Assembly (NCBI GenBank): GCA_003455235.1
Contig: DMRT01000034.1
Span: 1-8,570, forward strand
Direction of reading: 5' to 3'
Length of the DNA: 8,570 nt
From: Chitinophagaceae bacterium
Lineage (GTDB): Bacteria > Bacteroidota > Bacteroidia > Chitinophagales > Chitinophagaceae
Both the position numbers and the translations under genes were made by a program. A model generated the notes under the pieces. It saw only the letters and a program-made list of their open reading frames with translations, had not been told where the DNA came from and did not search any database. Positions 6,070-8,570 of this stretch are shown here, piece after piece. How positions within the stretch are numbered: position 1 is the first letter of the stretch; each line of letters starts with the position of its first letter.

Positions 6070-8570
6070 ATGAAAAAGAAATTATACTGTACCCTTTGTG
6101 TGCTGATGTGTATAGCATCGGCGCAGGCGCAGGTGATACGCCCCTTTACGCCGCGGTATTATAATTCTTCTGTGCGGGGTAATATTGTGTATGTTTCCAA
6201 CAGTATCATCTCATCAGCCGGTATTGGATCCGGAAACCCCGGTACGGGCGAACCGCCGCCAACCGGAACCAGCAAAGACAACTCCTCTGCCGGTATCAAT
6301 ATCGACGTAGACAACCCGGCTCCCACCACCAAGATTGCATTCGGCACCGTTTGGAATTATCATGCCACCAATGCGGCCCCGGCCAATAGCCCGGTGGGGG
6401 TAGACTGGAAGCAACCCGGTTATACCATGCCCGCCACCTGGAACGTGGGTGCTTCACCGGTGGGCGGTGCCGGTAAATACGGATACAGTTCCGGACAAGC
6501 CACCTGTTTGCCAAGCGGCCAGGTTCCTATCTGTACACCACTGGCAGCCGGTTCAAAATATACTGCCTACTATTTCAGGAAAACAGTTTCGTTTACCGCT
6601 GCTGAATTATCAACCACTTTTTATGCCATCCAGCTCAACATGATGCGGAACGATGGTATTGTCGTATACATCAATGGTACCGAACGATACCGGAATAATA
6701 TGCCCGCGGGTGCGGTAACGTATGCAACACTGGCATCCGCAGCCATTGCACCCGGTGCTGCTGAAGCGGTATCCACCAACCTAAGCCCTTCCTTTTTTGT
6801 AACCGGTGTTAATACCATTGCCGTGGAAGTACACCTTCGTTCGGCCACTTCAGCCGATATGTCTTTTGATATGCAGGTGCTTGGACTTGATAATGGCGGA
6901 ACACAAAATTCCAGCACCGCTGACCTTAACCTTCCTTCCTGTTCGCATGTATTGTTTGCCGGATTGTATTGGGGTGCCGACCAGGGAACCAGCGGAACCG
7001 ACAGTACCTGGCAAACTCCCGGTTATAATACTGTGAAGTTGAAAATTCCAGGCGCTGCCACTTACCAAACACTTACATCCACACAAACCGATAAAGTAAG
7101 TGCAGCTTTTTCACCGGGGTTACCGCATACCGGTTATCTCTGTTTTAAAGACATCACTTCGATCGTAAATGCAACCAGCCCGAACGGTACTTATACGGTG
7201 GCCGATGTGATCGGCCCGATCGGCATCAACAATGCCTGCGGTGGCTGGACCATCGTGATCGCTTATTCCAATCCATCTCTGCTGCCGCGGAACCTTACGG
7301 TATTCGATGGATGTACCATCATCAACCAGGGCGATCCCCCGGTGGATGTGGGCATCAGCGGATTCTTAACACCTCCTTCGGGGCCGGTAAGCTGCGAGCT
7401 GGGTGCTGTGGTATACGATGGTGACCGCGGATCATCAGACTCATTTGCCTTTAAACAGAATGGCGCCGCTTCGTTTTATAACATGGCCACCACCCTGGTA
7501 CCGCTGAACGGAACACAGGATGCCTGGAACAGTAAAATATCTTACCAGGGAACGGTGGTTACCACCCGTAACCCGTCGTTCCAGAACACGCTGGGATATG
7601 ATGCATCGATCTTTGATCTGCCCAATACACTGAACGCACAGCTGAGCAATAACCAGACTGCTGCCACCGTGCGTTTCTCTTCTCCCAGTGAGAACTATTC
7701 CATTCATGTGCTTACCACATCCATTACACAATACAACCCAACCTTTGCCTTTGATAAAACTGCTACTGATATTAACGGGGGATTGCTGGTGCCCGGCGAT
7801 AACCTCCGCTACCAGGTTAACTATAACAACGTAGGTAACGACTCCAGTACTAATACCATCATCTACGATAATATTCCGCTGGGAACGACATATGTGCCGG
7901 GAAGCCTGCGCATAAACGGCGTTGCCAAAACCGATGTGGCCGGCGACGACCAGGCCGAATTTGATTTTGCCAACAACCGGGTGGTATTGAGAATAGGATT
8001 GGGTGCCAACGCAGCAACGGGCGGCAATATCGGCCCGGGTGTAAGCGGCAACATACAGTTTGATGTGGTAACCGCTTCTTCCTGTGATGTGCTCTCCTGC
8101 CTGGGTTCTGTACGCAATGAAGCCCGGGTGAGTTACAACGGTAAAAGATCCGGTGCCGTACTGTACGACTCAAGCGGTGTAACCACATCGGGTTGCATCA
8201 TCAAAGGCCCGGTTATCAACGCTGTTTCAGGAAACTGTTTCAGCCCGAAAGATACCCTGCTGGTAAATGGTTGCCCTACACTCAGCATTACCCTTCCCTG
8301 GGCGAAGTATGCAGGATATACATTCTATTCAGCCATGCCGTTTATACCGGCAAATATCTATAACCCGTTTACACCGGTAACTTCTTCGCATGTGTACTGG
8401 GCATACTTCAGCAACGGGCCTGGCTGTTCAGACACTGCCCGGATACAGGTGATCATTACACCCTGCCCGGATATCGATGACGACAATGACGGCATTCCGG
8501 ATTACGTGGAGTTTGATGACCCGGTTGCATTACAGGATGCCAACGGAAACGGAATCCCCAACTGGAAAGA
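6070..8570 (+). CDS. Giant secreted mosaic surface protein entering calcium-binding repeats (3' end missing)
   Basis: The frame stays open to the window end and gives 833 complete codons from 6070. The start at 6070 (MKKKLYCTLC) gives a clean signal peptide ending near ASAQAQ; the in-frame ATG at 6058 adds MIHL and is the alternative. Residues below count from 6070. About 145-265 is a beta-sandwich-like module of the type NDGIVVYINGTERYRNNMP followed by NTIAVEVH, common in Bacteroidota and Planctomycetes secreted proteins. About 290-555 resembles a surface-protein domain with GLYWG (298-302), GGWTIVIAYSNP (391-402) and LTVFDG, reminiscent of DUF3344-like proteins. About 559-689 is DUF11-like (FDKTATDINGG, LRYQVNYNNVGND, YVPGSLRING). 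About 708-798 looks Ig-like and Cys-containing. From 801 the protein enters thrombospondin type 3-like repeats (DIDDDNDGIPDYVE), as in gene 1. A T9SS sorting domain is expected beyond the window but not seen. A role as adhesin, stalk or matrix protein is inference. Confidence 0.88.
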   Translation, partial: MKKKLYCTLCVLMCIASAQAQVIRPFTPRYYNSSVRGNIVYVSNSIISSAGIGSGNPGTGEPPPTGTSKDNSSAGINIDVDNPAPTTKIAFGTVWNYHATNAAPANSPVGVDWKQPGYTMPATWNVGASPVGGAGKYGYSSGQATCLPSGQVPICTPLAAGSKYTAYYFRKTVSFTAAELSTTFYAIQLNMMRNDGIVVYINGTERYRNNMPAGAVTYATLASAAIAPGAAEAVSTNLSPSFFVTGVNTIAVEVHLRSATSADMSFDMQVLGLDNGGTQNSSTADLNLPSCSHVLFAGLYWGADQGTSGTDSTWQTPGYNTVKLKIPGAATYQTLTSTQTDKVSAAFSPGLPHTGYLCFKDITSIVNATSPNGTYTVADVIGPIGINNACGGWTIVIAYSNPSLLPRNLTVFDGCTIINQGDPPVDVGISGFLTPPSGPVSCELGAVVYDGDRGSSDSFAFKQNGAASFYNMATTLVPLNGTQDAWNSKISYQGTVVTTRNPSFQNTLGYDASIFDLPNTLNAQLSNNQTAATVRFSSPSENYSIHVLTTSITQYNPTFAFDKTATDINGGLLVPGDNLRYQVNYNNVGNDSSTNTIIYDNIPLGTTYVPGSLRINGVAKTDVAGDDQAEFDFANNRVVLRIGLGANAATGGNIGPGVSGNIQFDVVTASSCDVLSCLGSVRNEARVSYNGKRSGAVLYDSSGVTTSGCIIKGPVINAVSGNCFSPKDTLLVNGCPTLSITLPWAKYAGYTFYSAMPFIPANIYNPFTPVTSSHVYWAYFSNGPGCSDTARIQVIITPCPDIDDDNDGIPDYVEFDDPVALQDANGNGIPNWK

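Noticed and set aside
7859..8188. 109-residue - strand open frame opposite the mosaic surface protein (and a second one overlapping it)
   Set aside because: It is antisense to a DUF11-like domain with conserved pattern, rich in Arg, His and Pro, with no family motif and no promoter or ribosome site of its own.

Overview
The window looks like a chromosomal segment of a Bacteroidota bacterium, most likely from the Chitinophagaceae or a related family. The evidence is two proteins ending in type IX secretion system (T9SS) type A-like sorting domains, Bacteroidota-style multidomain surface proteins with DxDxDGxxD repeats, weak or absent Shine-Dalgarno sequences, and moderate GC. The family assignment is inference from protein style; no rRNA or other marker gene is present.

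All four genes are on the + strand. (1) Bases 1-1676 hold the 3' part of a large secreted protein: thrombospondin type 3-like calcium-binding repeats, a fibronectin-like module and a T9SS type A sorting domain, followed by a strong intrinsic terminator at 1701-1729. (2) Bases 1780-3621 encode a periplasmic di-heme cytochrome c peroxidase/MauG-family protein with an N-terminal imelysin-like helical domain. (3) After a 211-base AT-rich gap, bases 3833-5998 encode a secreted purple-acid-phosphatase-type metallophosphoesterase with an Ig-like region, a fibronectin-like module and a T9SS-like C-terminus. (4) After 59 bases containing a near-perfect palindrome, an open frame from 6070 (or 6058) runs off the window end. 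It encodes the N-terminal 833 or so residues of a giant secreted mosaic protein that is just entering calcium-binding repeats where the window stops.

Genes 1 and 4 look like two members of one surface-protein family cut at opposite ends, so the peroxidase and the phosphatase lie between two large surface proteins. Three of the four products are predicted to be exported to or beyond the outer membrane; the peroxidase should stay in the periplasm. The strong terminator makes gene 1 a separate transcription unit from gene 2. Genes 3 and 4 are close enough to be co-transcribed. A shared pathway is not evident from sequence alone. No RNA gene, insertion sequence, CRISPR array, attachment site or phage gene was seen. 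The observations most worth a second look are the heme-environment residues of the peroxidase and the mosaic architecture of gene 4.
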